The position numbers were made by a program, and so were the translations under genes. A stretch of 38,559 bases of DNA, from contig CACZXH010000031.1 of NCBI GenBank assembly GCA_902785065.1, forward strand, positions 1-38,559. The letters run 5' to 3'. Numbering within the stretch: position 1 is the stretch's first letter; every line of letters begins with the position of its first letter. This DNA comes from an uncultured Bacteroidia bacterium. Its GTDB lineage: Bacteria > Bacteroidota > Bacteroidia > Bacteroidales > UBA932. This document shows, piece after piece, positions 19,631-28,767 of the stretch. The notes under the pieces are model-generated. The model was not told the DNA's origin. It worked only from the letters and a program-made list of their open reading frames with translations, and made no database searches.

Positions 19631-21481
19631 CTACCGGACCGTCATCTCGCAGGCCGCGCAGTCGAAGTCCAGGCGGAGACGGCGGCCCTGGTTGCGTAAG
19701 TACAGCGGTTCTGGCCGGGCGCCGGGTTTTTGTTTGGGGCAGAGTCCGAGCTCGTGGCGGATACAGTACTTCGTCCGCATGTACTCGACCCCATCCCGGT
19801 GGGTAAGTTCGTAGGCGTCCTCGATGGAAGCGCTCCCCCGCTCCCGGTAGATTTCCCGGGCGACGGAATTGGCGATATTATCTTTATAGGTCAATGATTC
19901 CGGCGCAGGATCGGGACGCACGGCGCCACGGCGGAGCGGCAGCATCCGCACCGGCTGCACGTCCAGGGCTGCGGCCAGGTCACGCCGGAGACCGTTCAGG
20001 AAGGAAGCGCTCATGAACGGGACCAGGCCGTCCGCCTCCACCCCTTTCACGGAAAAAGCATAGATACCGGACCGCTTGGAAAGTTGGGCGCGAACGGTTT
20101 CCAGCATCCGGGCCGCATCCCGCGCCGCCTCGAAGGACGCCGGGACCTCCACGGACGCTTCCCGGCCGTCTTCCGTCACGGCGGTGACAGCCAGAGCGCC
20201 GGCCTCCAGCCGCGCCTGCAGCGTCACGCCGATCTCGCGGACCGGCCGGTCCGCCTCGAGCTTCCGTTCAAACTCCGCGTCGATATTCCGGTACAACCGC
20301 GTCCCCGCTTGCAGGCCGGGAACCTCCTTGCACCGGATCGTGAAGCCCTCGCACACGTCACCCCGGAAACCGACGATGCCGCCGTCCCGGCCCACGAAGG
20401 CGAAGCCGTCGCCGTTGTGGAGGGCCAGGCTGGGGCGGTCCGGCCGGACCGTCACGACACCCGCCCGCAGGCGATCCACCGTGCCGATGTATTCACCCAT
20501 CGACTTGGGCGCATCCATTGCCGCCCATTCTCCGCGCTTCCCGTCCAGGAAGAGCTCCGTATAGTCCCGGTTGAAAGTCTTTTTCAAATCGGGCCGGAAG
20601 CCGCCCCGGAGCGAGCCGTACGAAGCCCGGCGGTACCGGTCGGGATACCGGCGGACCAGGGCGTCCAGGGCGTCGGAATAGGCCCGGACGACGTTCTGCA
20701 CATAAGAAGCGCTCTTGAGCCGGCCTTCGATCTTGAACGAATCGGCCCCGGCCTCGGCCAGGTCCTCCAGCCGGTGGATGAGGTTGAAATCCTTCAGGGA
20801 AAGCAGGGCCTTGTTCTTCATGAGCACCTTGCCGGCGGCATCCTCCAGGTCGTAGAGCGACCGGCAGGCCTGGACACAGGCCCCGCGGTTCGCGCTCCGG
20901 CCCGCCAGGTGCTCCGACAGGTAGCACTGGCCGCTGTAGCACACGCAGAGAGCGCCGTGGACGAAGCATTCCAGTTCGGCATCGACGGCCTCCCGGATGG
21001 CACGGATCTGCGCCAGGGACAGTTCCCGTTCCAGCACGAGCCGGCCATAGCCGAGGCTCTCGGTGAAACGCGCCTTTTCCGGCGTACGGATCGCACACTG
21101 GGTGGAGGCGTGGAGGATCATCCCTTCCGGGGCAAGCCGCGTTACGGCCGCGTCCTGCACGATCAGCGCGTCCACGCCGGCGTCCTGCAGTTCCTGCAGC
21201 AGCCGCCGGGCCTGTGGGATCTCCTCCTCGTACACCAGCGTATTGAAAGTCACGTAGATGCGGGCTCCGAACCGGTGTGCGTACGCGCATAGCCGGCGGA
21301 TGTCCGCCACAGGGTTCCCCGCCGCCTGCCGCGCCCCGAAAGCCGGTCCGGCGATATACACGGCATCGGCCCCGCAGTCGACGGCCGCGATGCCGATGTC
21401 CGCCGTCCGGGCGGGGGCGAGGAGTTCGAGATTTCTCCGCTCCGCCGGCGGCTCCGGTCGAAATGACAGGGGAACCGGCAC
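19631..21481 (-). CDS. rlhA: Peptidase U32 family RNA hydroxylase RlhA
   Basis: 616 residues if the GTG at 21481 is used; it lies one base after the prmC stop (TAA-C-GTG). An ATG further upstream would lie inside prmC and is unlikely. E. coli RlhA (653 residues) makes 5-hydroxycytidine at C2501 of 23S rRNA and needs an iron-sulfur centre. The match is close along the whole length: LELLAPARTADIG, GADAVYIAGPAFGAR, LHASTQCAIRT, and the Cys region CVCYSGQCYLSEH (Cys179, 181, 186) with GACVQAC (Cys202, 206). The C-terminal collagenase-like region with LGLCPKQ and DCAACEM is also present. It is the last gene of the PBP1A-ddl-prmC-rlhA operon, where prmC links it to translation. Confidence 0.9.
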   Translation of the reverse strand: MPVPLSFRPEPPAERRNLELLAPARTADIGIAAVDCGADAVYIAGPAFGARQAAGNPVADIRRLCAYAHRFGARIYVTFNTLVYEEEIPQARRLLQELQDAGVDALIVQDAAVTRLAPEGMILHASTQCAIRTPEKARFTESLGYGRLVLERELSLAQIRAIREAVDAELECFVHGALCVCYSGQCYLSEHLAGRSANRGACVQACRSLYDLEDAAGKVLMKNKALLSLKDFNLIHRLEDLAEAGADSFKIEGRLKSASYVQNVVRAYSDALDALVRRYPDRYRRASYGSLRGGFRPDLKKTFNRDYTELFLDGKRGEWAAMDAPKSMGEYIGTVDRLRAGVVTVRPDRPSLALHNGDGFAFVGRDGGIVGFRGDVCEGFTIRCKEVPGLQAGTRLYRNIDAEFERKLEADRPVREIGVTLQARLEAGALAVTAVTEDGREASVEVPASFEAARDAARMLETVRAQLSKRSGIYAFSVKGVEADGLVPFMSASFLNGLRRDLAAALDVQPVRMLPLRRGAVRPDPAPESLTYKDNIANSVAREIYRERGSASIEDAYELTHRDGVEYMRTKYCIRHELGLCPKQKPGARPEPLYLRNQGRRLRLDFDCAACEMTVR

Positions 21482-21482
21482 G

Positions 21483-22385
21483 TTACTTCGTATAGAAAAT
21501 AAAGCGGTTCTTGTCGTAGAAGTCCTTGACAATGTCCGTCTGGGCGAAACCGGCCTCCTTGAATACGGCCTCGGTCTCCTTGCCCAGGACTTCATTGATT
21601 TCCGTCAGGCCTTTGCCCTCGGCCGCCAGGAAGCGGTCCGACCAGCGGGCGATGGCCCGGTAGAACTTGAGGGGATCCTCGTCCGGAACGAACAGGGCGG
21701 AGGCCGGCTCGTAGTCCAGCACATTCTTCCGGATCTGGCTCCGTTCGGATTCCATTACGTAGGGCGGATTCGACAGGATGAGGTCGAACTCGCCGAAGTT
21801 GAATTCCTGTTCCGTCTCCAGGACGTCGGCGTTGACGAAGGTGGGCGCCTGCGCGCCGGTCGCCTTCATCTCGGAGGAGAAATTCTGGCTCCGGGCCACG
21901 TCCAGGGCCCCTTCCGAATTGTCCACGCCCACCACGCGGGCGCCGGGGACGCCCAGGGCGACCGTCCAGGCGATATTGCCGGAGCCGGTGCAGAGGTCCA
22001 GGATCCGGACCGGCTCCGCGGAGCGGCCGTACGGGATGCGGCGCTGCTTGATACGGGCGGCGAGCTTCACCGCCTCGCGCACCAGGAGCTCCGTCTCCGG
22101 GCGGGGCACCAGCACGTTCTTGTCCACCTTGAAGATATGGCCGCAGAATTCGGTCTTGCCCACGACATATTGGATGGGTTCGCCGGCCTGGAGCCGGACC
22201 ATGGCCTCGGCCAGGGGCTGCACCTTCTTCTTGTCGATCTGGTACTGCGGCTCGATGATATGGGTGTAGTTCTTCGTTCCCAGGATCTCGCTGCAGAGCT
22301 GGAGCACGACCGCCTTCGCTTCCGCCGTGGGGTAGAGGCTCTCCAGGGACGCGACCCCGTCTTTCAGGAATTCGGACAGGAGCAT
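21483..22385 (-). CDS. prmC: Peptide chain release factor N5-glutamine methyltransferase PrmC
   Basis: 300 residues, cytoplasmic. PrmC methylates the Gln of the GGQ motif of release factors RF1 and RF2. The N-terminal helical domain (residues 1-90) contains GEPIQYVVGKTEF, the conserved release-factor contact region. The SAM-binding motif is ILDLCTGSGNIA, and the catalytic NPPY is at Asn206 (LSNPPYV). The protein has full family length. It starts 3 bp after the ddl stop. Confidence 0.95.
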   Translation of the reverse strand: MLLSEFLKDGVASLESLYPTAEAKAVVLQLCSEILGTKNYTHIIEPQYQIDKKKVQPLAEAMVRLQAGEPIQYVVGKTEFCGHIFKVDKNVLVPRPETELLVREAVKLAARIKQRRIPYGRSAEPVRILDLCTGSGNIAWTVALGVPGARVVGVDNSEGALDVARSQNFSSEMKATGAQAPTFVNADVLETEQEFNFGEFDLILSNPPYVMESERSQIRKNVLDYEPASALFVPDEDPLKFYRAIARWSDRFLAAEGKGLTEINEVLGKETEAVFKEAGFAQTDIVKDFYDKNRFIFYTK

Positions 22386-22388
22386 AAG

Positions 22389-23408
22389 CTAGGAATTTTC
22401 GATGATCTGGGTGAGGAAGTCGGTGAAACTGAGTCCGGCGGCGCGGACCATCTTCGGGACCAGCGAGGCGTTGGTCATGCCGGGGATGATGTTGACCTCC
22501 AGGAAATAGATCCCGTCCGGGGCCGTCAGGTAGTCCATGCGGACCAGTCCCTTGCAGCCCAGATGGCGGTAAATGCGGCGGGAGATGTCCTGGATCCGCT
22601 GCGTCAGGGCGTCGGGGACCTCCGCCGGGCACACTTCCCGGCTGAGCCCGTTGTACTTGGCATCGTAGTCGAACCACCCCGTCTCGGAGATGATCTCGAT
22701 GATGGGAAGGGCCCGGATGCCCGTCCCGTCGTTGTAGACGGCGCAGGTCAATTCGTGCTCGGAGGAAATGCCTTTCTCCACCAGGACTGTTTCACCCTCC
22801 TTGAAGGCATACTTGATGGCCGAGGGGAGGTCCTCCGCCCGGGTCACCTTGGTGATGCCGAAGCTGGAGCCGCCGTTCGTAGGCTTGACGAACAGGGGCA
22901 GCCCCAAGGCTGCGACCGTCTTCTCGGAGAAGGCGTCCACGTCCTCGCCGAGGCGGATAAAAGCATCCGGCGCGAGTTTCACATAGTCCAGTCCCCGCAG
23001 ATAGTTCTTGCAGGAGTATTTATCGAACGCCACGGTGGTGACGAAGGCGCTGCAGGAGGAGTGCGGAATGCCCAGCATCTCGAAATAGCCCTGCAGGAGG
23101 CCGGTCTCACCCGGCGCGCCGTGCTGCATGATGTACACGAAATCGAACTTGACCTTCTCGCCCAGCACGCGGACGGAGAAGTCGGTCTTGTCCACCTGGG
23201 GCTGGGCGCCCTCCGGGAACGGGACCCGCATCGAATTCGCCTTCCGCATCGCCACGAGCTTCCAGTCGCCGAAGCGGGCGAAGATCTCGTAAACGTCGTA
23301 CTGGAATTCGTCAATCCGGGAGGCGGTGAACTCGCCGCTCCGGCAAGCCACCTCCCATTCGGAAGAATCACTGCCGTAGATGACGGCGATGGATTGGTAT
23401 CGGGACAT
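22389..23408 (-). CDS. ddl: D-alanine--D-alanine ligase
   Basis: 339 residues of the ATP-grasp fold. It joins two D-Ala for the peptidoglycan stem. Motifs include HGAPGETGLLQGYFEMLGIPH (N-terminal substrate site), FVKPTNGGSSFGI (ATP-binding loop), FDYDAKYN (the Tyr typical of D-Ala-D-Ala rather than D-Ala-D-Lac ligases), and LEVNIIPGMT (metal ligands). The ATG at 23408 (MSRYQSIAVIYG) is preferred over one eight codons upstream that overlaps the PBP1A gene. It lies 16 bp after the PBP1A stop. Confidence 0.96.
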   Translation of the reverse strand: MSRYQSIAVIYGSDSSEWEVACRSGEFTASRIDEFQYDVYEIFARFGDWKLVAMRKANSMRVPFPEGAQPQVDKTDFSVRVLGEKVKFDFVYIMQHGAPGETGLLQGYFEMLGIPHSSCSAFVTTVAFDKYSCKNYLRGLDYVKLAPDAFIRLGEDVDAFSEKTVAALGLPLFVKPTNGGSSFGITKVTRAEDLPSAIKYAFKEGETVLVEKGISSEHELTCAVYNDGTGIRALPIIEIISETGWFDYDAKYNGLSREVCPAEVPDALTQRIQDISRRIYRHLGCKGLVRMDYLTAPDGIYFLEVNIIPGMTNASLVPKMVRAAGLSFTDFLTQIIENS

Positions 23409-23424
23409 AGGTTGAAAAACCGTT

Positions 23425-25740
23425 TTAATCAAAGTAAAAATCTTCCAGCTCGGACTTCGCCGAGTTCACCCCCTCCTCGCCGGTGCAGAACGATACGTTC
23501 GTTCCCTCCGGGAAAGCGTCGTTCGGGGAAATGCCCAGGGTGCCGTCCGCAAGGACCTTCTTCATCCAGAGGCCCCAGATCGGGAGGGCCATGTTCGCGC
23601 CCTGGCCGAGAGCCGTGGAAGAGAAGTGCACGTAGCGGTCCTCGGCGCCCACCCAGACGCCCGCCGTGATGGTGGGGGTGTAGCCGATGAACCAGCCGTC
23701 GGAGTTGTCGTTGGTCGTACCGGTCTTGCCGGCGATGGCGCCGGACAGGCCGTAGCGGAAGCGCAGGCGGGAGCCTGTGCCGCCGTCCACCACCCCGCGC
23801 ATCATCTGGACCATCGCATAAGCGGCCCGCTGGGAAATAGCCTCGTGGCGGCGGTCGGAGAACTGGCCGAGCACGTTGCCATCACTGTCCTCGATCCGGG
23901 TGACGAAGAGCGGATAGGTGTACTCGCCCTCGGACGGGAAGGTGTTGTAGGCGGTGACCATTTCAAAGACGGAGAGGTCCGCCGAACCGACGCACAGGGA
24001 GACGACCGGGTCGATCCGGCCGCCGATGCCCATCTTGTGCATCATGGACACCATCGCCTCCGGACCCAACTGCTTCATCAGGTAAGCGGCCACGGAGTTG
24101 GAGCTCTGGGCGAGGCCCCAGCGCAGGTCCACCATGGTCCCGCTGGTGTGCGGGTCCTGCGGCGTCCAGGTCTGGTCGCCGTTCACGACCAGCACCTGCG
24201 GGACGTTGAGCACCTTGTCGCAGGGGGTCATGCCGGATTCCATCGCGAGGGTATAGAGGAAGGGCTTGATGGTGGAGCCCACCTGCCGCTTGCCCTGCCG
24301 GACATTGTCATACTTGAAATACCGGTAGTCGGGGCCGCCCACGTAGGCGCGGACGTGGCCCGTACGCGGCTCGATGGCCATGAAGGCCGCCCGGAAGAAT
24401 GACTTGTAGTAGCGGATGGAGTCGTCCGGGGTCATGAGCGTGTCCACATAGCCCGGCTTTTCCCAGGTGAACAGGCGCATGGGCACTTTCTGCGAGAAGC
24501 TCTTCGCAATCTCCGCGTCGGAATAGCCCGAGGCCTTCATCATCCGGTTGCGGTCGCTCCAGCGGCGGGCCTGGTCCATGGCGATGTCCATCACCTTCTG
24601 GTCGGTACCGTTCGCGAACGGCGGATTCCTGCGGGTGCGGACTTCTTTCCAGAAGGCCTTCTGCAGGTTCTGACCCAGGTGTTCGACAATCGCCTCCTCG
24701 GCATAGCGCTGCATCTTGTAGTTGATGGTCGTATAGATGCGGAGGCCGTCCTTATCCAGGTCATACGGCGTGCCGTCGCTCTTGAGGTTCTTGTTCAGCC
24801 AGCCGTACAGCGGATCGTCGGCCCAGGCCAGGGAGTCCACGCGGAAGTCCTCCACGGTGGCGTAGGACTTGCGCCGGGGGCGCTCGGCGGACATCGTCCG
24901 GCGCAGCATGTCCCGGAAGTACGGGCCGACACCGGTGGTGCGGTCCATCCCGCGGGAATGCAGTTCGATGGGAAGTTGCCGGAGGGAGTCGCACTCCGCC
25001 TTCGTCAGGTAGTCCTTGTCCCGCATGCGGCCGAGGATCAGGTTGCGGCGCTCCAGGGCCTTGTCCGGATTGATGGCGGGGTTGTAGCGCGTCGGCTTGT
25101 TCACCATGCCCACCAGGACGGCGCTCTCCTCCACCTTCAGGTCGATGGGGTTCTTGCCGAAGAACTGCAGGGAGGCGGACTGGATGCCGTAGGAGTTGGA
25201 GCCGAAGAAGACCGCGTTCAGGTACATGTCCACGATTTCCTCCTTCGTGTAGTTGCGCTCCAGCTTGACCGCGGTGATCCACTCGCGGAGCTTGATCCAG
25301 ATCATGTCCAGCTTGGAGGCGTGCTCCTTGCGGGGATACAATGTCTTGGCCAGCTGCTGGGTGATGGTGGAACCGCCGCCCTGGCTGGAATCCCGCGAAA
25401 GGAGCGTCTTGAACAGGACGCGGAACAGGCTGGGAATGTCAATGCCGGAATGGCTGTAGAAACGGGCGTCCTCGGTGGCGACCGTCGCCTGCACGAGGTG
25501 CAGGGGAAGCTCGTCATAACCCACGAACGTACGGTTCTCGATATGGTAGGTCGTCAGGATCTCGCCTTCCTCGGCGATGACCTGGGTGGCCAGCTTGCTG
25601 TCCGGGTTCTCCAACTCTTCAATGGTCGGGATCTCGGCGAAGGCCCAGACGATCCCGAGCAGGACGAAGACCAGGGCGATCGGCGTCAGGAGCAGGATCC
25701 AGAACCAGCGGACGATCTTCTTGCGTGTATTGTCTGTCAT
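23425..25740 (-). CDS. mrcA: Bifunctional penicillin-binding protein 1A
   Basis: 771 residues. A short cytoplasmic tail and one transmembrane segment (FWILLLTPIALVFVLLGIVWAF, about residues 14-35) anchor it in the inner membrane. The GT51 glycosyltransferase has catalytic Glu90 in ATEDARFYSHSGID, plus GGGSTITQQLAKTLY. The transpeptidase has the SxxK motif STIK at Ser489, SSNS, and KTGT at Lys672. It is a class A PBP that polymerises and crosslinks peptidoglycan. It is the first gene of a minus-strand operon with ddl, prmC and rlhA and is divergent from topA. Confidence 0.96.
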   Translation of the reverse strand: MTDNTRKKIVRWFWILLLTPIALVFVLLGIVWAFAEIPTIEELENPDSKLATQVIAEEGEILTTYHIENRTFVGYDELPLHLVQATVATEDARFYSHSGIDIPSLFRVLFKTLLSRDSSQGGGSTITQQLAKTLYPRKEHASKLDMIWIKLREWITAVKLERNYTKEEIVDMYLNAVFFGSNSYGIQSASLQFFGKNPIDLKVEESAVLVGMVNKPTRYNPAINPDKALERRNLILGRMRDKDYLTKAECDSLRQLPIELHSRGMDRTTGVGPYFRDMLRRTMSAERPRRKSYATVEDFRVDSLAWADDPLYGWLNKNLKSDGTPYDLDKDGLRIYTTINYKMQRYAEEAIVEHLGQNLQKAFWKEVRTRRNPPFANGTDQKVMDIAMDQARRWSDRNRMMKASGYSDAEIAKSFSQKVPMRLFTWEKPGYVDTLMTPDDSIRYYKSFFRAAFMAIEPRTGHVRAYVGGPDYRYFKYDNVRQGKRQVGSTIKPFLYTLAMESGMTPCDKVLNVPQVLVVNGDQTWTPQDPHTSGTMVDLRWGLAQSSNSVAAYLMKQLGPEAMVSMMHKMGIGGRIDPVVSLCVGSADLSVFEMVTAYNTFPSEGEYTYPLFVTRIEDSDGNVLGQFSDRRHEAISQRAAYAMVQMMRGVVDGGTGSRLRFRYGLSGAIAGKTGTTNDNSDGWFIGYTPTITAGVWVGAEDRYVHFSSTALGQGANMALPIWGLWMKKVLADGTLGISPNDAFPEGTNVSFCTGEEGVNSAKSELEDFYFD

Positions 25741-25762
25741 CTCAAAATTCTTTCATTGCGTA

Positions 25763-25779
25763 CAAGACCATAGGTCTTG
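25763..25779. repeat. 17-bp inverted repeat upstream of PBP1A
   Basis: CAAGACC-ATA-GGTCTTG, with perfect 7-bp arms, lies 23-39 bp before the PBP1A start codon. It could be an operator or a hairpin in the 5' leader. No protein is known to me for it. Confidence 0.5.
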
Positions 25780-25813
25780 CTCGGATTACTGAATTACAAA
25801 AGTAATCAGAAAA

Positions 25814-25846
25814 TTTGGAAAATTGCCCGAAATCTCGCTTACTTTG
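25814..25846 (+). promoter_or_regulatory. Promoter of topA
   Basis: TTTG at 25814-25817 and TTACTTTG at 25839-25846, separated by 21 bases, fit the Bacteroidota pattern with one mismatch in the -7 element. The start would be near 25852, about 22 nt before the ATG at 25874. Confidence 0.55.
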
Positions 25847-25873
25847 CAAAATAATAGGTAAAAGCAGAAGATA

Positions 25874-28099
25874 ATGGAGGGAAAAAACTTAGTGATCGTC
25901 GAGTCTCCCGGAAAGGTGGGAACCATTCAGAAGTTCCTGGGCGGAGACTATCTCGTGAAAGCCAGCATCGGCCACATCCGGGACCTGCAAGAGAAGAAAC
26001 TGAGCGTGGATGTGGAACACGGGTTCCAGCCCGAATATGTCGTTCCGGCCGACAAGAAGAAGGTCGTGTCCGACCTCAAGAAACTCGCCGCCGCGGCCCA
26101 GACCGTGTGGCTCGCGTCCGATGAGGACCGCGAGGGAGAGGCCATCTCCTGGCATTTGTCCGAAACGCTGGGCCTGGACCCGGCCAAGACCCGCCGGATC
26201 GTCTTCCATGAGATCACGAAACCGGCCATCCTCGACGCCATCCAGCATCCCCGCGACATCGACCGGAACCTCGTGGACGCGCAGCAGGCGCGCCGCGTGC
26301 TGGACCGGCTCGTGGGCTTCGAGCTCTCCCCCGTCCTGTGGCGGATGATCCAGACCCCCTATTATAAGGTGGAGGCCGTCTTCCATCCGGAAGGCACCCC
26401 GGCCAGCGTGAAGGTCAAGGCCCTGCTGGACACCCGCTTCGAGTCGATGGCGGACGCCCGGAAGTTCCTCGAGGATTCCGTGGGCGCCGCCTACCGGATC
26501 GAGACCCTGGAAAAGAAGGAGGGAACCCGGTTCCCGGCCGCGCCGTTCACCACCTCCACCCTCCAGCAGGAGGCATCCCGGAAGCTCCACTTCCCCGTAG
26601 GAACCACCATGCGCGTCGCACAGACGCTCTATGAACGGGGTCTGATCACCTACATGCGTACCGACTCCACGAACCTCTCCTCCCTGGCCCTGAATACGGC
26701 GAAGAAGTTCATATCCGACAATTTCGGCGAGGAGTATTCCCACCCGCGCCAGTACCGGACCAAGGCCAAGGGGGCGCAGGAAGCCCACGAGGCCATCCGC
26801 CCCACCTATATCGAGAACACGTCCATCGACGGAACCGCGCAGGAGAAGAAGCTCTACGAGCTGATCTGGAAGCGCACTGTCGCCTCCCAGATGAGCGAGT
26901 CCCGGGTGATGAACACCTCCATCCGCATCGCCTCCGACCGCCGGAGCGAGCGCTACGCCGTCCAGGCCGCCGAAATGCTGTTCGACGGATTCATGAAGGT
27001 GTACTTGGAAGGCCGGGACGACGAGGAGCCCGAAGAGGGCGACCTGGTCCTCCCCGAACTCCACATCGGCGACCGGATGCAGGAGAAGGGCGTCTCCGCC
27101 CAGTGCAAGTACACCGTCCCTCCGCAGCGCTATTCCGAGGCCACCCTCGTCAAGAAACTGGAAGAGCTGGAAATCGGCCGGCCGTCCACCTATGCCACCA
27201 TCATCAGCACCCTCACCACCGGCCGCGGCTATGTCACCAAGGGCGACAAGGACGGCGTGAAGATGCCGGTGACGGACCTGAACCTGAAAGACGGGACCAT
27301 TTCGGAGAAAGCCCGGACCGAGACCGTAGGCGCGGAACGCGGCAAGCTCCTTCCCCAGGAGATCGGCATTATCGTCTCGGACTACCTCGTCAAGAATTTC
27401 GGCACCATCATGGACTATGACTTCACGGCCAATGTGGAGAAAGACTTCGACGAGATCGCCGACGGCGGGAAGGTCTGGAACGAGACCATCGGCGCCTTCT
27501 ACAAGCCCTTCCACCAGCAGGTGGAGAGCGTCCTCGCGGCCCGGGAATACAGCCGCGTGAACCGCGATCTGGGTACGGCCCCCGACGGGGACAAGGTGAC
27601 TGCCGCCTTCGGCAAGTTCGGCGCCTATGTGCAGAAGGGCGAAGGCGACCGCCGCCAGTTCGCCTCCCTGGGCAAGGGCCAGCTCATTGAGACCATTACC
27701 CTGGAAGAAGCGCTCAAATTGTTCGAACTGCCCCGTACCGTGGGCGAGTATGAAGGCATCCCGGTTATCGCCACCAAGGGCCGCTACGGTCCGTACCTCA
27801 AGTACGGCGAGCGGAACATCAAGCTCCCCCGCAACGTCGATCCGCTCAAAATCAAGCTCGAAGAGTGCGTCCGTCTCATTCAGGAGACACCCGAGACGCC
27901 GGCGGCGAACGCCGTCATCGCCGAATGGGGTGCTATCCAGATTGTCAACGGCCGTTACGGTCCGTATCTGAAATCGGGGGAAAACAACTACAGGATTCCC
28001 AAAGGAACGGATGTTGCCACCCTTACGGAGGCTGATTGTCAGGCCATTATCGCCGCATCATCCCCCACAGCCAAGGGCCACCGGCGCTTTAAAAAATAA
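25874..28099 (+). CDS. topA: DNA topoisomerase I
   Basis: 741 residues, type IA enzyme that relaxes negative supercoils. The Toprim domain begins LVIVESPGKVGTIQKFLG and carries DEDREGEAISWH near residue 83. The active-site Tyr is in ITYMRTDSTNLS, Tyr260. PSTYATIISTL follows in the core. The C-terminus has repeated GRYGPYLK-type modules (GKFGAYVQ, GRYGPYLKYGERN, GRYGPYLKSGENNYR) in place of the tetra-cysteine zinc fingers of E. coli TopA; this is the form usual in Bacteroidota. A terminator follows at 28133. Confidence 0.98.
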   Translation: MEGKNLVIVESPGKVGTIQKFLGGDYLVKASIGHIRDLQEKKLSVDVEHGFQPEYVVPADKKKVVSDLKKLAAAAQTVWLASDEDREGEAISWHLSETLGLDPAKTRRIVFHEITKPAILDAIQHPRDIDRNLVDAQQARRVLDRLVGFELSPVLWRMIQTPYYKVEAVFHPEGTPASVKVKALLDTRFESMADARKFLEDSVGAAYRIETLEKKEGTRFPAAPFTTSTLQQEASRKLHFPVGTTMRVAQTLYERGLITYMRTDSTNLSSLALNTAKKFISDNFGEEYSHPRQYRTKAKGAQEAHEAIRPTYIENTSIDGTAQEKKLYELIWKRTVASQMSESRVMNTSIRIASDRRSERYAVQAAEMLFDGFMKVYLEGRDDEEPEEGDLVLPELHIGDRMQEKGVSAQCKYTVPPQRYSEATLVKKLEELEIGRPSTYATIISTLTTGRGYVTKGDKDGVKMPVTDLNLKDGTISEKARTETVGAERGKLLPQEIGIIVSDYLVKNFGTIMDYDFTANVEKDFDEIADGGKVWNETIGAFYKPFHQQVESVLAAREYSRVNRDLGTAPDGDKVTAAFGKFGAYVQKGEGDRRQFASLGKGQLIETITLEEALKLFELPRTVGEYEGIPVIATKGRYGPYLKYGERNIKLPRNVDPLKIKLEECVRLIQETPETPAANAVIAEWGAIQIVNGRYGPYLKSGENNYRIPKGTDVATLTEADCQAIIAASSPTAKGHRRFKK

Positions 28100-28132
28100 A
28101 GTTGACATCCCCTGACGGGGAGAATCGCATAT

Positions 28133-28162
28133 AAAAACGGCATCTTCGGGTGCCGTTTTTTT
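28133..28162 (+). terminator. Intrinsic terminator of topA
   Basis: AAAACGGCATC, loop TTCG, then GGTGCCGTTTTTTT: a strong stem with a UUCG-type loop and a seven-T tract, 34 bp after the topA stop. Confidence 0.93.
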
Positions 28163-28214
28163 GTGAATCGTTATTTTTCCTGCCCGAAAATGAACAAGTT
28201 TTAAAAAAATTTTT

Positions 28215-28222
28215 TACTTTTG
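28215..28222 (+). promoter_or_regulatory. -7 element of the Lrp/AsnC-gene promoter
   Basis: TACTTTTG is a full match to TAnnTTTG, 36 bp before the ATG at 28258. No clear TTG was seen at the -33 position; the region upstream is very AT-rich. Confidence 0.65.
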
Positions 28223-28257
28223 TGGTGGTTAGTTTTAAAAAGTAATCCCGATATCCC

Positions 28258-28767
28258 ATGGCAACTTATCACATCGACCAGATCGATCAGAAAATCCTGT
28301 CCTTCCTCGTCAAGAACGCGCGGATGCCTTTCCTGGAGATCGCCCGTGAATGCGGCGTCTCCGGCGCGGCCATCCACCAGCGGGTCAAGCGCCTGGAAGC
28401 GAACGGGGTCATCACCGGGTCCCGCCTGCTCGTCAAACCGCAGGCCCTCGGCCTCAACGTTTGCGCCTTCATCAGCATCTCCCTGTCGGAATCCACCCGC
28501 TACCCGGAGGTGATCGCCCACCTGAAGAAGATCCCGGAGATCGTGGAATGCCATTTCGTGACCGGCCGCTTTGCCATTCTCGCGAAGGTGTACTGCCTGG
28601 ACAACGACCACCTGATGGAGGTGCTCCTGAACACCATCCAGAAGATCCCGTACATCCAGTCCACGGACACGATGATCTCCCTGGACGAGCCCATCGAGCG
28701 CCAGGTCTGGGTGAAGGATTTCAAGAGTACGACCTATACCGGCCTCAACAAGAAAGGTGAAGAATAG
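28258..28767 (+). CDS. Lrp/AsnC family transcriptional regulator
   Basis: 169 residues. The N-terminal winged HTH (IDQKILSFLVKNARMPFLEIARECGVSGAAIHQRVKRLE, residues 5-45) binds DNA. The C-terminal RAM domain (about 70-150, VIAHLKKIPEIVECHFVTGRFAILAKVYC) usually senses amino acids and mediates octamer formation. Target genes cannot be read from context. It converges on ispD, and the two coding regions overlap by 23 bp at their 3' ends. Confidence 0.95.
   Translation: MATYHIDQIDQKILSFLVKNARMPFLEIARECGVSGAAIHQRVKRLEANGVITGSRLLVKPQALGLNVCAFISISLSESTRYPEVIAHLKKIPEIVECHFVTGRFAILAKVYCLDNDHLMEVLLNTIQKIPYIQSTDTMISLDEPIERQVWVKDFKSTTYTGLNKKGEE

Noticed and set aside
21482-21595. Extended rlhA start at 21595
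   Set aside because: The added residues (Arg/Ser/Pro-rich) are an out-of-frame reading of the prmC 3' end. Homology begins just after the GTG at 21481.
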